A stretch of 64,000 bases of DNA from MB1-2 sp046566065 (lineage in GTDB: Bacteria; Actinomycetota; CADDZG01; WHSQ01): assembly GCA_046566065.1 (NCBI GenBank), contig JBKHXK010000012.1, positions 1-64,000 of the forward strand, in the 5' to 3' direction. This document shows, in pieces, positions 7,797 through 16,400 of the stretch. Both the position numbers and the translations under genes were made by a program. How positions within the stretch are numbered: the first letter of the stretch is position 1; the number at the start of each line of letters is the position of its first letter. Below the pieces are notes generated by a model. That model did not search any database and was not told the origin of the DNA. It saw only the letters and a program-made list of their open reading frames with translations.

Positions 7797-8807
7797 CTAC
7801 GCCCTCGGCAGGTGGACGACCATGCGACAGCCGTGCGGCGACCCGGGATCGACACTGATGTCTCCCCCGTGGAGATCGACGATCCATCTCGCGATCGCCA
7901 GCCCCAGACCCGTGCCACCTTCGCTGGCGGCACGCGCCGCGTCCGATCGGTAGAAGCGCTCGAAGACCCGTTCCGCGTCGGGCGCCGCGATCCCCGGCCC
8001 TTCGTCGGTCACCGTGATGCGCACGCGGCCGTCTTCGGTGCCCGCGGAGAGCTGAACGCTGGCCCCGTAGGGCGAGTGCCTGACCGCGTTCTCCAACAAG
8101 TTGGCCAACACCTGATGCACCCGTTCCGGGTCTCCCACCACGGAGAGGTCTCCAGGCACCGAGATGTCCAGGGCGACCTCCTTCGCCGAGGCATGCGTGG
8201 CATTGATGGAGACCTCGCGTGCAGCTTGCTCCGCGACCTCTTTGAGAGCGAAGGGCCGGTGGTCGAGGGGGAACGTCCCGGACTCGAGCTTCGACAGATC
8301 CAGGAGCTGCGTCACCAGCCGTCCCAGGCGCTCGACCTGGCTGAGCATCGTCTGCAAGGTCGCTGGATCCGGCGGGCCCACGCCGTCGACGAGGTTCTCG
8401 AGCACCGCCTGCAGAGCGCTGATCGGGGTACGGAGCTCGTGCGACACGTTCGCGATCAGGTCCTTGCGCATGCGATCGACCTCGGCGAGCTCCGAGGCCA
8501 TCTTGTTGAAGGTGCGCGCCAGCTCACCGACCTCGTCCCGAGAGGTCTCCACAACGCGGGCCGAGTAATCGCCGGCCCCCATCGCGTGCGCGGCCGCGGC
8601 CATCTCGCGCAACGGAGACGTCATCCCTCGCGCCAGGAACTGGACCATCCCGAGTGAAAGCGCCCCCGCGACGATCGCGTTCAGCCAGATGGGCATCCCC
8701 GCTCTCACCCCCAGCACCACGACGATCACCGTCACACCGACGGCGGCAACGATCACGGCCCCCAGCTTGGTCTTGATCGATCGCAGTGGGTCGAGCGGGC
8801 GCCTCAC
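7797..8807 (-). CDS. Sensor histidine kinase (HAMP-HisKA-HATPase)
   Basis: A 336-residue membrane histidine kinase. Two membrane helices (about residues 13-33 and 38-60) leave almost no extracytoplasmic loop, so it probably senses within the membrane or through another protein. A HAMP segment (residues ~62-115) leads into the phospho-acceptor motif LIANVSHELRTPISAL. The HATPase shows the N box (LANLLENAVRHSP), the G1 box (VTDEGPGI), the F box (ERFYRSD) and the G2 box (GGTGLGLAI). Its GTG start overlaps the stop of the response-regulator gene by 4 bases, so the two are a cognate pair. Confidence 0.93.
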   Translation of the reverse strand: MRRPLDPLRSIKTKLGAVIVAAVGVTVIVVVLGVRAGMPIWLNAIVAGALSLGMVQFLARGMTSPLREMAAAAHAMGAGDYSARVVETSRDEVGELARTFNKMASELAEVDRMRKDLIANVSHELRTPISALQAVLENLVDGVGPPDPATLQTMLSQVERLGRLVTQLLDLSKLESGTFPLDHRPFALKEVAEQAAREVSINATHASAKEVALDISVPGDLSVVGDPERVHQVLANLLENAVRHSPYGASVQLSAGTEDGRVRITVTDEGPGIAAPDAERVFERFYRSDAARAASEGGTGLGLAIARWIVDLHGGDISVDPGSPHGCRMVVHLPRA

Positions 8808-9481
8808 TCTTTGTCCTTGAAGGCGTAGCCGACCCCATGGGCGGTCCGGATCCAGTCGGCTCCGAGCTTGCGGCGGAGTGCTCCGATATGCGAGTCCACC
8901 GTTCGAGCGCTGCCGTCATCCGCGTAACCCCAGACGTCCGACAACAGTTGGTCACGCGAGAAGACGATCCCGGGCCGGGACGCGAGCTTGTAGAGCAGAT
9001 CGAACTCGATGGGGGTCAGGTGCACGGTCCGGCCCGCGAGCTTCACCACGCGTCGCCCCGGATCGATCTGCAGGTCGCCGAAGGTGATCGTCTCCCCCAC
9101 GGCAACGGGGGCGCGCTCGACCCGACGGAGCAGCGCGTGCACCCGCGCCACCAGCTCACGGGTGCTGAACGGCTTGGTCATGTAGTCGTCCGCGCCGACG
9201 CCCAACCCCACCAGCATGTCGGTCTCGGAGTCCCGGGCCGTAAGCATCAGCACCGGCAGGGGCCGCTCGCGCTGGATGCGGCGGCACACCTCGAGCCCGT
9301 CGAAGCCGGGCAGCATCAGGTCGAGGATCACGAGATCCGGTTTCAGGCGCGCGCAGAGATCGACCCCGGAGGGGCCATCGGAGGCGGTGTCCACCTCGAA
9401 GCCCTCTTTACGGAGCCGGGCCGCGATCGCAGAGGCGATAGCGGCCTCGTCCTCGATCACCGCAACGGTTCGAGCTCGCAT
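8804..9481 (-). CDS. OmpR/PhoB-family response regulator
   Basis: A 225-residue two-domain regulator. The receiver domain has VIEDE, the phospho-acceptor Asp in LVILDLMLPGFDG, the Thr in LMLTARDSE and the Lys in DDYMTKPFSTREL. The C-terminal winged helix has HLTPIEFDLLYKLASRPG and the recognition-helix region ARTVDSHIGALRRKLG, typical of the OmpR family. It is translationally coupled to the kinase that follows (4-base overlap). The yjbQ gene upstream runs 25 bases past this start, so the regulator may be cotranscribed with it. Target genes are not evident. Confidence 0.94.
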   Translation of the reverse strand: MRARTVAVIEDEAAIASAIAARLRKEGFEVDTASDGPSGVDLCARLKPDLVILDLMLPGFDGLEVCRRIQRERPLPVLMLTARDSETDMLVGLGVGADDYMTKPFSTRELVARVHALLRRVERAPVAVGETITFGDLQIDPGRRVVKLAGRTVHLTPIEFDLLYKLASRPGIVFSRDQLLSDVWGYADDGSARTVDSHIGALRRKLGADWIRTAHGVGYAFKDKE

Positions 9482-9972
9482 CTCTCACTCAACGCTACGC
9501 CGGATGTGCCGTTCCTCACCCCGAAGGCCTGGATCACCACGTGGCGGTCCTTCGGTTCGTCTAGCTCTAGCAGGAACAGCCTCTGCCACTTGCCGAGGGC
9601 CGGTCTGCCGCCCGCCACCGGGACGACCTGAGAGGTGCCGCCGACGATCATCTGGATGACATGAGCTCGTCCATTGGCCCGCTCATCGGGGACGAGGTTC
9701 TGTGTCCTCCGCCCGAGGTCGTCGTGCGCGTAGTAGGCCGACTCCGGCACGAGCAGCTCCAGGCGACGGAGCAGATCCTCCTGCGCTCCGTTCTCCCACT
9801 CGTTGATCAACAGACCGCACGTCGTGTGGCGGGAGTAGGCGAGGCAGAAGCCGTCGGTGACCCCGGACAGGGCGATCGCATCGAGCAGCTGCTCGGTCAG
9901 GTCAACGAACCCCAAGCGGTGCTCGGCCCGAACGGTCGAATAGAAGCTCGCGCCCTCCAGTGCATTTGACAT
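9457..9972 (-). CDS. yjbQ: YjbQ family protein (UPF0047)
   Basis: A 171-residue protein of the YjbQ/UPF0047 family. Hallmarks are FVDLTEQLLDAIALSGVTDG, then YSRHTTCGLLINEWENG with the conserved HTT, HDDLGRRTQNLVPDERANGRAH split across the middle, and LGKWQRLFLLELDEP with the conserved GxWQ. Homologues form trimers with a metal-binding cavity; E. coli YjbQ has weak thiamine phosphate synthase activity, but the physiological role is unsettled. I choose ATG 9972; longer frames upstream are not conserved. The last 25 bases overlap the start of the response-regulator gene, and the C terminus is some 25 residues longer than in typical members. Confidence 0.88.
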   Translation of the reverse strand: MSNALEGASFYSTVRAEHRLGFVDLTEQLLDAIALSGVTDGFCLAYSRHTTCGLLINEWENGAQEDLLRRLELLVPESAYYAHDDLGRRTQNLVPDERANGRAHVIQMIVGGTSQVVPVAGGRPALGKWQRLFLLELDEPKDRHVVIQAFGVRNGTSGVALSERCELEPLR

Positions 9973-10037
9973 GACGCCACCGTACGGGCTGGATGTTCCT
10001 GCGGCCTCCCGAAGTTGTGAAGGTTCTGCAAAGGCGT

Positions 10038-10886
10038 CTAGGCGCCGGGCGTCGTTGCGGTTCGGCTGAGACGACCCGCGAACGCCGGCGGTTCGAGACG
10101 CTCCAGCGGGAGGAACGCCAACAGACACATGATGTGAGGCAGGAAGATGATCGTGATGGAGGCGTAGGTCATCACGTGGAAGGCGAAGGCCACGCCCAGG
10201 AAGATCTTCCCGATGCGGCCCTTCACCAGCAGTAGCGGGGACGCCAGCTCGAAGAGCATGATGAACCACTGAGTGATCCGCAGGATCCAGGGGTTGTCCT
10301 TCAGCGGTTCGGCGAGGTAGGTGCCGCGGCGCAGCACCGCTCTCATCAACGTCGCTCCGTTGACCCAGCCCGGCCCCCCGAAGCGCAGCTTGGCGAACGC
10401 GGCCAGGAAGTAGGTCGCAACGACCGCTACCTGGATGCACCGGACCGCCCAGCCCGCGGCCTCGCTCTCCGTGCGATCGCCCCAGCGGGCCGCGCCCGCC
10501 GTAGGCAACACCGCGAGCGCGACCAGGAACGCCACGCGGTCGTGATCCACCTTTCCGTACGACATCGCGATGAACATCCACTCGAGATAGAGCAAGAACA
10601 CCGCGGCCCCCGCGAGCCGCGGGAGTCTCCCCGACAGAGCCACCGCCGCAGCCGCCACCAAGAGAACCTGGACGGTGCGGATCACCGATGGGGTCGGGAC
10701 GGGCAACGGCAAGACGCGACCGAGGAACAGGGGCTGGTAGAGCTCGCCCTCGACCACGACATGCCGTGCGACCCACGAGGTGGTGAGGAACACGTCGACG
10801 AAGATGAACGCATAGAACAAGGTGCGCAGCACCGCGACCCGGCCCTTCGGAACCGGCTCGAACCACCAGGAAGCGATGCGCCCCAT
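10038..10886 (-). CDS. HTTM-type (gamma-carboxylase-like) membrane protein
   Basis: A 282-residue integral membrane protein with about six to seven helices, resembling the HTTM/vitamin K-dependent carboxylase membrane fold. Recognisable stretches are EPVPKGRVAVLRTLFYAFI at the N terminus, KLRFGGPGWVNG, and TQWFIMLFELASPLLL with HVMTYASITIIFLPHIMCL. No true carboxylase active site can be assigned. I place the start at ATG 10886, where TGATG joins it to the stop of the upstream gene; an alternative GTG at 10898 overlaps that gene further. The tight coupling with the 144-residue secreted partner indicates a shared function. Confidence 0.75.
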   Translation of the reverse strand: MGRIASWWFEPVPKGRVAVLRTLFYAFIFVDVFLTTSWVARHVVVEGELYQPLFLGRVLPLPVPTPSVIRTVQVLLVAAAAVALSGRLPRLAGAAVFLLYLEWMFIAMSYGKVDHDRVAFLVALAVLPTAGAARWGDRTESEAAGWAVRCIQVAVVATYFLAAFAKLRFGGPGWVNGATLMRAVLRRGTYLAEPLKDNPWILRITQWFIMLFELASPLLLVKGRIGKIFLGVAFAFHVMTYASITIIFLPHIMCLLAFLPLERLEPPAFAGRLSRTATTPGA

Positions 10887-11320
10887 CACTTGCGCCACGT
10901 TGCCAAGCTCTCCTCCGAGTAAGAGATCGGTCGCCCGCCGCTCAGCTGGTGCAGGCCGTACCGCAGCTCGATCTCGATCAGCGGCGGATCGTCGGGGTGG
11001 AGCCGCGAGTAGGCGGTCGCGAGGTGGCGGAGCAAGGATGGGTCGGACCGGAAGCGCGCCACCTGACCGTTTATCTCTGCCGGACGCATCCCGAAGTCCT
11101 GAGAGCGGGGCTCGAGCTGCTCTCCCGCGGCGTTCGTCGCCCTGAAGCGGATCGCGTTCACGGTCCCATCCAGCTCGTTGGTGGTCGAGTACATCCGGAA
11201 CGGCCCGAACGGGAAATGGTCGTCGTCGCCCCAGGCGGTCCCGGCCAACAAGCCGGCCAGAACCAGCGCAGTCATGAGCATCCGGAACGCGCGCCCCCGA
11301 AGGGTCAGCACTTCATGCAC
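10886..11320 (-). CDS. Secreted or anchored partner of the HTTM protein
   Basis: A 144-residue protein with one hydrophobic segment (residues ~12-31, RMLMTALVLAGLLAGTAWG) that could be a signal peptide or anchor. A compact domain begins HFPFGPFRMYSTTNELDG and contains FRATNAAGEQLEP and IELRYGLHQLSGG. Genes of this kind commonly sit directly before HTTM-type membrane proteins, and here the stop and start codons share a base (TGATG). The mature domain would lie outside the membrane. The function is unknown. Its stop/start coupling suggests equal amounts of the two proteins. Confidence 0.65.
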   Translation of the reverse strand: MHEVLTLRGRAFRMLMTALVLAGLLAGTAWGDDDHFPFGPFRMYSTTNELDGTVNAIRFRATNAAGEQLEPRSQDFGMRPAEINGQVARFRSDPSLLRHLATAYSRLHPDDPPLIEIELRYGLHQLSGGRPISYSEESLATWRK

Positions 11321-11328
11321 CTAGCGAC

Positions 11329-12591
11329 TCAAGGGCAGTTCCTGATGGTGTCCGTGCCCGTGCCGGCGCGGCATACGTTGCGACCCGGTCCTCCATCCAG
11401 CGTGTCGTTCCCCTTACCGCCTTCCAGCACGTCATCTCCCTTGTGACCGTTCAAGACGTCGTCGTCGACGCCACCTTGCAGGAGGTCTCGACCCGCGCGT
11501 CCGTTCAGCTCGTCCCTGCCCCCGTTGCCCACGAGGACGTTCCCACCATCCGTCCCGAAGACGACGTCTCGGACGGCCGAGCCGGCGAGGTTCTCGATCC
11601 GCGTCAGGGCGTCGACCTCACTCGATCCCACCGCGCCCGTCCCCGCCGCGAGATCCACCTGGACGCGCGCGGTCGCTCCCGCATAGGAGACCGTGTCGCT
11701 TCCCGTGCCTCCGGCCATCGCGTCTGGCCCGCGTCGTCCATCGAGGTGGTCGTCACCCCCGAGCCCCCTCAACCGGTTCGCCTGGTCGTCACCGATCAAG
11801 CGGTCCTTGCCGCCTGAGCCGTCAACGTTCTCGATCGACTCCAACCGCTCGGCGTCGTGACCATCACGGGCGCGAGCCGTCGTCAGGTTCACGATGACCC
11901 CGGATCGCCCTGCGTACGTGACGGTGTCACCCCCTTCGCCGTTGTCCCCACCGAACAACTCGTCGGCGCCACCACGGCCGTCGAGCACGTCGGCACCCCC
12001 GGAACCGCTGATGCGGTTGGCTTCCTCGTCACCGATCAATCGGTCTGGGTGCGGCGAGCCCTCCACGCGCTCGAACGCGTTCACGACGTCCGCGCCGTCG
12101 CCGGCCGCGTCCGTCACGTCCAGCTCCTGAGACGTCCCCGTCGAGAGATCGACCAGCATCGCGTCGGCCGAGCTCACATAGCTCACGGTGTCGAAGTCCT
12201 CCGCGCCGTCCTGTTCTTCGCCGCCGTAGAGACGGTCGTCGCCCGCCATCCCCTGGATGCTGTCGTTGCCCACTTTGCCGCGGATCGTGTCCGCCCCCGG
12301 CCCCCCGAACAGCCTGTCGTTGCCCGATCCTCCGCCGATGTCGTCGTCCCCCTCGCCGCCGCAAACGACGTCGTCGAGGTCGCCTGCGATCACCACGTCA
12401 TTGCCGCCGCGCGCGTGGATCACGTCGCGCTGCCCGGGTTCACCACGGATCGTCTCGGCCTCGTCGGTCCCCTCGATCGTGGTCGCGAGACCGCCGCACC
12501 TAGAGGGGCCCGCCGCGGCCGGTGCGACCGAGAGACACGCAAGCAGAGCGACCGGCGCAACGACCGCCCAGATCCTTCTCGTCGTAAGCAT
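11329..12591 (-). CDS. Secreted RTX-type calcium-binding repeat protein
   Basis: A 420-residue protein with a signal peptide (MLTTRRIWAVVAPVALLACLSVAPAAAG, split between n-, h- and c-regions) and about nine to ten runs of the RTX nonapeptide GGxGxDxLx, such as GGSGNDRLFGGPGADTI, GGRGGADELFGG-like units, and GGKGNDTLDGGPG near the C terminus. Units between repeats (DTVSYAG..VxVDL) resemble the spacer domains of bacterial surface RTX proteins. Calcium-dependent folding outside the cell is expected; no catalytic domain or type I secretion genes are visible. ATG 12591 with a GGGGGA site is preferred over the longer frame to 12816, whose N-terminal part is not protein-like. Confidence 0.85.
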   Translation of the reverse strand: MLTTRRIWAVVAPVALLACLSVAPAAAGPSRCGGLATTIEGTDEAETIRGEPGQRDVIHARGGNDVVIAGDLDDVVCGGEGDDDIGGGSGNDRLFGGPGADTIRGKVGNDSIQGMAGDDRLYGGEEQDGAEDFDTVSYVSSADAMLVDLSTGTSQELDVTDAAGDGADVVNAFERVEGSPHPDRLIGDEEANRISGSGGADVLDGRGGADELFGGDNGEGGDTVTYAGRSGVIVNLTTARARDGHDAERLESIENVDGSGGKDRLIGDDQANRLRGLGGDDHLDGRRGPDAMAGGTGSDTVSYAGATARVQVDLAAGTGAVGSSEVDALTRIENLAGSAVRDVVFGTDGGNVLVGNGGRDELNGRAGRDLLQGGVDDDVLNGHKGDDVLEGGKGNDTLDGGPGRNVCRAGTGTDTIRNCP

Positions 12592-12684
12592 CCGTCCCCC
12601 ATCGCCGTCGTCCCCAACTGGTTCGCCTTCATATGTCAAAGTCCCCGTTGAGCACAAGGGGGTGGGCATCTGAGGCGCGACCTC

Positions 12685-13383
12685 GTGACGATCGGGCTGG
12701 TTGTCGTCGCGCGGGATGGCTCCGAGAGCGAGGTGGAGATCGAAGGTCCTGCCGACGCGACGATCGGAGATCTGACCGCCGCTCTGAGCGATCGCCTCGG
12801 CGTCGCCGGGCGGCACCTGTATCTGCTCCGGACCTCGGCCTGGCTAGAGCAGGGATCTCCTTGGAACCAGGCCGGGCTCCTGCACGGGGATCGTGTATCG
12901 GTCGGCGAGCCGAACGACCTTCCTGCCGACGCGATCTCGACGAGCGAGGAGCCAGCGCTCGAACTGGTAGTCGTCGGCGGCGTCAACATCGGGATGCGAA
13001 GCGCCCTCACGCCCGGAGCCCTGCGGGTCGGCCGGGGCCGCGAGTGTGACATCCGCATCGACGACCCCGCCCTCTCGCGCATCCACCTCGTCCTCCAGGT
13101 CTCCGACGGAACCGTCACCGTCAGCGACGCGGGCTCCACCAACGGCACCTTCCTGAACGGCGTCCGGCTCGAGGACGACCACAGGTGGACACCGGGCGAG
13201 GTGATCGAGGCGGGGGGCTCGCTGCTCGGCCTGGAGTTGGGCTCGGGCACCCGGCCGGCCGACGTACCGCCCACATCGGAAGGCAGGCTCCCCTTCAACC
13301 GGCCCCCGCGGGTGACCACTCCTGAACCGCGTCTCGTGTTCCAGGTGCCGCAGGCCCCTGCGGTCGGCGCCGGGCCGCGCTAG
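12685..13383 (+). CDS. FHA-domain protein, N-terminal part of a split EccC/EssC-like ATPase
   Basis: A 232-residue protein. Residues ~1-75 form a ubiquitin-like or degenerate FHA region (ATIGDLTAALSDRLGVAG). Residues ~112-165 are a full FHA phosphothreonine-binding domain: LRVGRGRECDIRIDD, LSRIHLVL, then DAGSTNGTFLNG. The tail FNRPPRVTTPEPRLVF is the linker that, in fused actinobacterial FHA-FtsK proteins, leads straight into the membrane helices. Here a TAG at 13381 ends the frame, and the ATPase gene resumes in the same frame 6 codons later. The GTG start at 12685 has a weak GAGG upstream. A natural ligand for the FHA domain is the kinase encoded 4 kb downstream. Confidence 0.85.
   Translation: MTIGLVVVARDGSESEVEIEGPADATIGDLTAALSDRLGVAGRHLYLLRTSAWLEQGSPWNQAGLLHGDRVSVGEPNDLPADAISTSEEPALELVVVGGVNIGMRSALTPGALRVGRGRECDIRIDDPALSRIHLVLQVSDGTVTVSDAGSTNGTFLNGVRLEDDHRWTPGEVIEAGGSLLGLELGSGTRPADVPPTSEGRLPFNRPPRVTTPEPRLVFQVPQAPAVGAGPR
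13381..13383 (+). other. In-frame TAG between the FHA and ATPase parts
   Basis: The FHA frame (from 12685) and the ATPase frame (from 13402) are in the same register (717 bases apart). Only the TAG at 13381-13383 interrupts a joint frame of 1398 codons. The six codons after it (Pro-Leu-Ala-Thr-Ala-Ala) read smoothly into the membrane helix. A one-base change from CAG or TGG would create it. It may be a real split, a recent nonsense mutation, a consensus error or a read-through site. Confidence 0.8.
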
Positions 13384-13401
13384 CCCCTGGCGACCGCTGC
13401 C

Positions 13402-16400
13402 GTGCCGCTTCTGATCGCTCTGGTGCTGTGGCGCATGTTCCCGGAGAACCCAAGTCTCTTGGTCATCATGCTGCTGTCTCCGATCATGGTCGTCCTCTCC
13501 TACTTGGAGGAGCGCCGACGCGGCAGCCGTGCCGGCACGAAGAGCCGAGCAGCATGGTGCGCCGATCTGGCCTCTCTCGTCGATGCAGTGAACGCGGCGC
13601 GGGATGCGTACGCGGAGGATCTGCGTGAGCAGGCTCCGGATCTCGCCGAACTCCAGCGCCGCGCGCGCGAACGAACCGCGAAGCTGTGGGAGCGACGCCC
13701 CAAGGACGACGACTTCCTGATGATCAGATGTGGGTGGGGCGATCGCCCCTGGCCCATCGAGCTCCGAGGCGCCGTCGACCGGGAACCGGATCCGCAACTC
13801 GAGCCTCTGCAGGTGCTGCCCTCGGTCCCGCTGACGTTCGACCTACGCGAGGCGAGAGTGATGGGCATCGTCGGCGATCGACCCTCGGTCGAAGCCTTGG
13901 GGCGCTGGGTCCTGCTTCAACTCGCAACACTGCACAGCCCCGAGGACGTTTCAATGGCCGTGCTGGTGGACGACGATGGCATCGAGGCGTGGCGGTGGAC
14001 GTCCTGGTTGCCGCACGCGCAACGTTCACCGGTTGGAAGTGAGCGGGCCGGAGCCCTGGTGGAGGAGCTGGTCGCTCTGATCGACAGCCGGAGAGCCTCC
14101 GGTTCGCTCACGTCCGCAGGCTCGGTCATCGAGCATCCGGTGGTGGTCGCGTTCGTAGACCATCGCAACCGCATCTCTCCTCCCCAGATGGCCCGGTTGT
14201 TGCGCGAGGGGCCGGCGGTCGGCGTGTATGTGATCTGGATGGGCGGCCGCCGTGAGGACCTCCCGGGCGAGGTCCGCACGATCGTCGAGCTCGCCGGAAC
14301 GGAAGACGTGGTCGTCACCTTCACCACCTCCGGCGAGCAGCTGACGGGCGCGCGCGAAGGGACGCAGATCGAGCCATGCCGGGAGACCGCTCTGGCCCTG
14401 GCGCCGCTGATCGACGCGGCCCCGCGAGAACGGAGGATCGAACCGCCTCGCCGGGTCTCACTCTTCTCGATCTGGGACCTACAAGAGCCGACCGCCACGG
14501 CCGTGACAGAGCTCTGGGATCGGGCACCCACCGGGCTGTCGGTACCGATCGGCATGAACGGTGAGGGACCGATATCGCTCGACCTCGACCGTGACGGTCC
14601 ACACGCACTGGTCGCGGGAACGACCGGCTCGGGCAAGAGCGAGCTGCTCCAGACCATCGTCGCGTCGCTGGCGTGGCATCTCAGCCCGGAACAGGTCAAC
14701 CTCTTGTTGATCGACTACAAGGGAGGCGCCGCGTTCAAGGACTGTGCGGAGCTCCCCCACACCGTCGGGTTGGTCACGGACCTCGATGTGCACCTGTCCC
14801 AGCGCGCTCTCGTCTCTCTGGATGCTGAACTTGAACGTCGCGAACGCATCCTGCGAGATGCGGACGCACGCGATGTGACCGATCTCGAGCGCCGCGGACA
14901 TGCACGGCTCCCCCGTCTCGTGTTGATCGTCGATGAGTTCGCGACCCTGGTGAAGGAGCTTCCGGCCTTCGTGGACGGGATGATCGACCTGGCTCAACGC
15001 GGGCGGAGTCTTGGGATCCATCTCGTCCTCGCGACCCAGCGTCCAGCGGGAGTCATCAACGACGCGATCAGGGCCAACACGAACCTGCGGATCGCACTCC
15101 GGGTCACGGACGAGCCGGACAGCAGCGACGTCGTGGGCACAACAGAGGCGGCTTACATACCCCGCTCGGTCCCGGGCCGGGCCTTGCTCAGGCGAGGGCA
15201 CGGAGAGGTCGAGCCCTTCCAAGCCGCGTTCGGAGGGACGCCCGCCCACCCGCGTGGTGATCGCGTCGTGGTGCGCCCGTGGGGTATGGCGTCGTCGCTA
15301 AAGGAAGGGGCGAACGGCCCCGCGCACACCCAGCTGGCGGCCGCGGTAGCAGCCATCCGTGAGGCCGCATCCAGCCGCGGCCTCCCACCGGCGCGTTCGC
15401 CCTGGCTCCCCCCGCTCCCCTCTCTCCTGCGGCTCGCAGACCTCGCCTCGCCGGAGGACCCGTTCGTCGCCGCGTTCGGTCTGATCGATCGGCCGGAGCG
15501 GCAGCGCCAGGACGCCGCGCTCTTCGACCTGTCGGGAGCGGGTGGGTTGCTCGTGTACGGGTCCGCGGGGGCGGGCAAGACCACCCTTCTGCGTACGGTC
15601 GCGGGCTCATTTGCGGGTCGGGTACGTCCTTCGGAGCTTCATCTCTATGGGATCGATTACGGAGCCGGTCCACTGCGCCCCCTCGCGGCGCTTCCCCATT
15701 GTGGAGACATCGTCAACGGTGACGAGCACGACAGGGTGGAGAGGCTCATCGCGCTGCTCCGCGACGAGATCGATCGGCGGAGAAGGGATCCATCACGCAT
15801 CGCCTCGACGCGCTGGCTCGTGCTGCTGGACGGTTACGAGGGGTTCAACGCGGCGTTCGAACGGGTGAACATGGGCGAGTTGGTCGACCTCCTCCCCCGT
15901 GTGGTCGCGGACGGACGAGGGGTGGGCATCCACTTCGCGATCAGCGTGGAGCGCAAGGCGGGCATCCCTTCGGGACTCGCCGCCCTGCTTCCGACACGGG
16001 TCGTGCTGCGGATGACGGACGACGACGAGTTCCTGGCACTCGGGCTCGAACGTAGGGGGGTGCAGGGAGTCGCGCTGCCTCCCGGAAGGGGCTTCGTCGA
16101 TGGCCACCCGGTCCAGGTAGCGGTTGTGGGGTCCGACGCAACTCCAGAGAACCAGGGGGCCGCGCTGGCGCGGATCGCGGCCGAGACGGAGCCCGCTCCG
16201 GCCGGGGGCGGACCTCGCTCGGTCGGCCTTCTTCCGACGGAAGTGTCGCTCGAGGCGCTCCGGCCAGGCGATCGCCCTTTGGTTGCAAACTTCGGCGTCG
16301 CCGAGGCCGACCTGTCCGAAGCGCAGGCGGACCTCTCGTCCGGTCACTTCTTGATCGCGGGCCCGTATCGGAGCGGGCGCTCCACCGCCTTGCTGACCAT

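Noticed and set aside
9973..10866. Long N-terminal extension of YjbQ
   Set aside because: Antisense or out-of-frame reading of the HTTM gene; the YjbQ family starts near 9972.
11329..12591. Calling the RTX protein a haemolysin or toxin
   Set aside because: Only repeats and spacer units are seen; there is no pore-forming or enzymatic domain.
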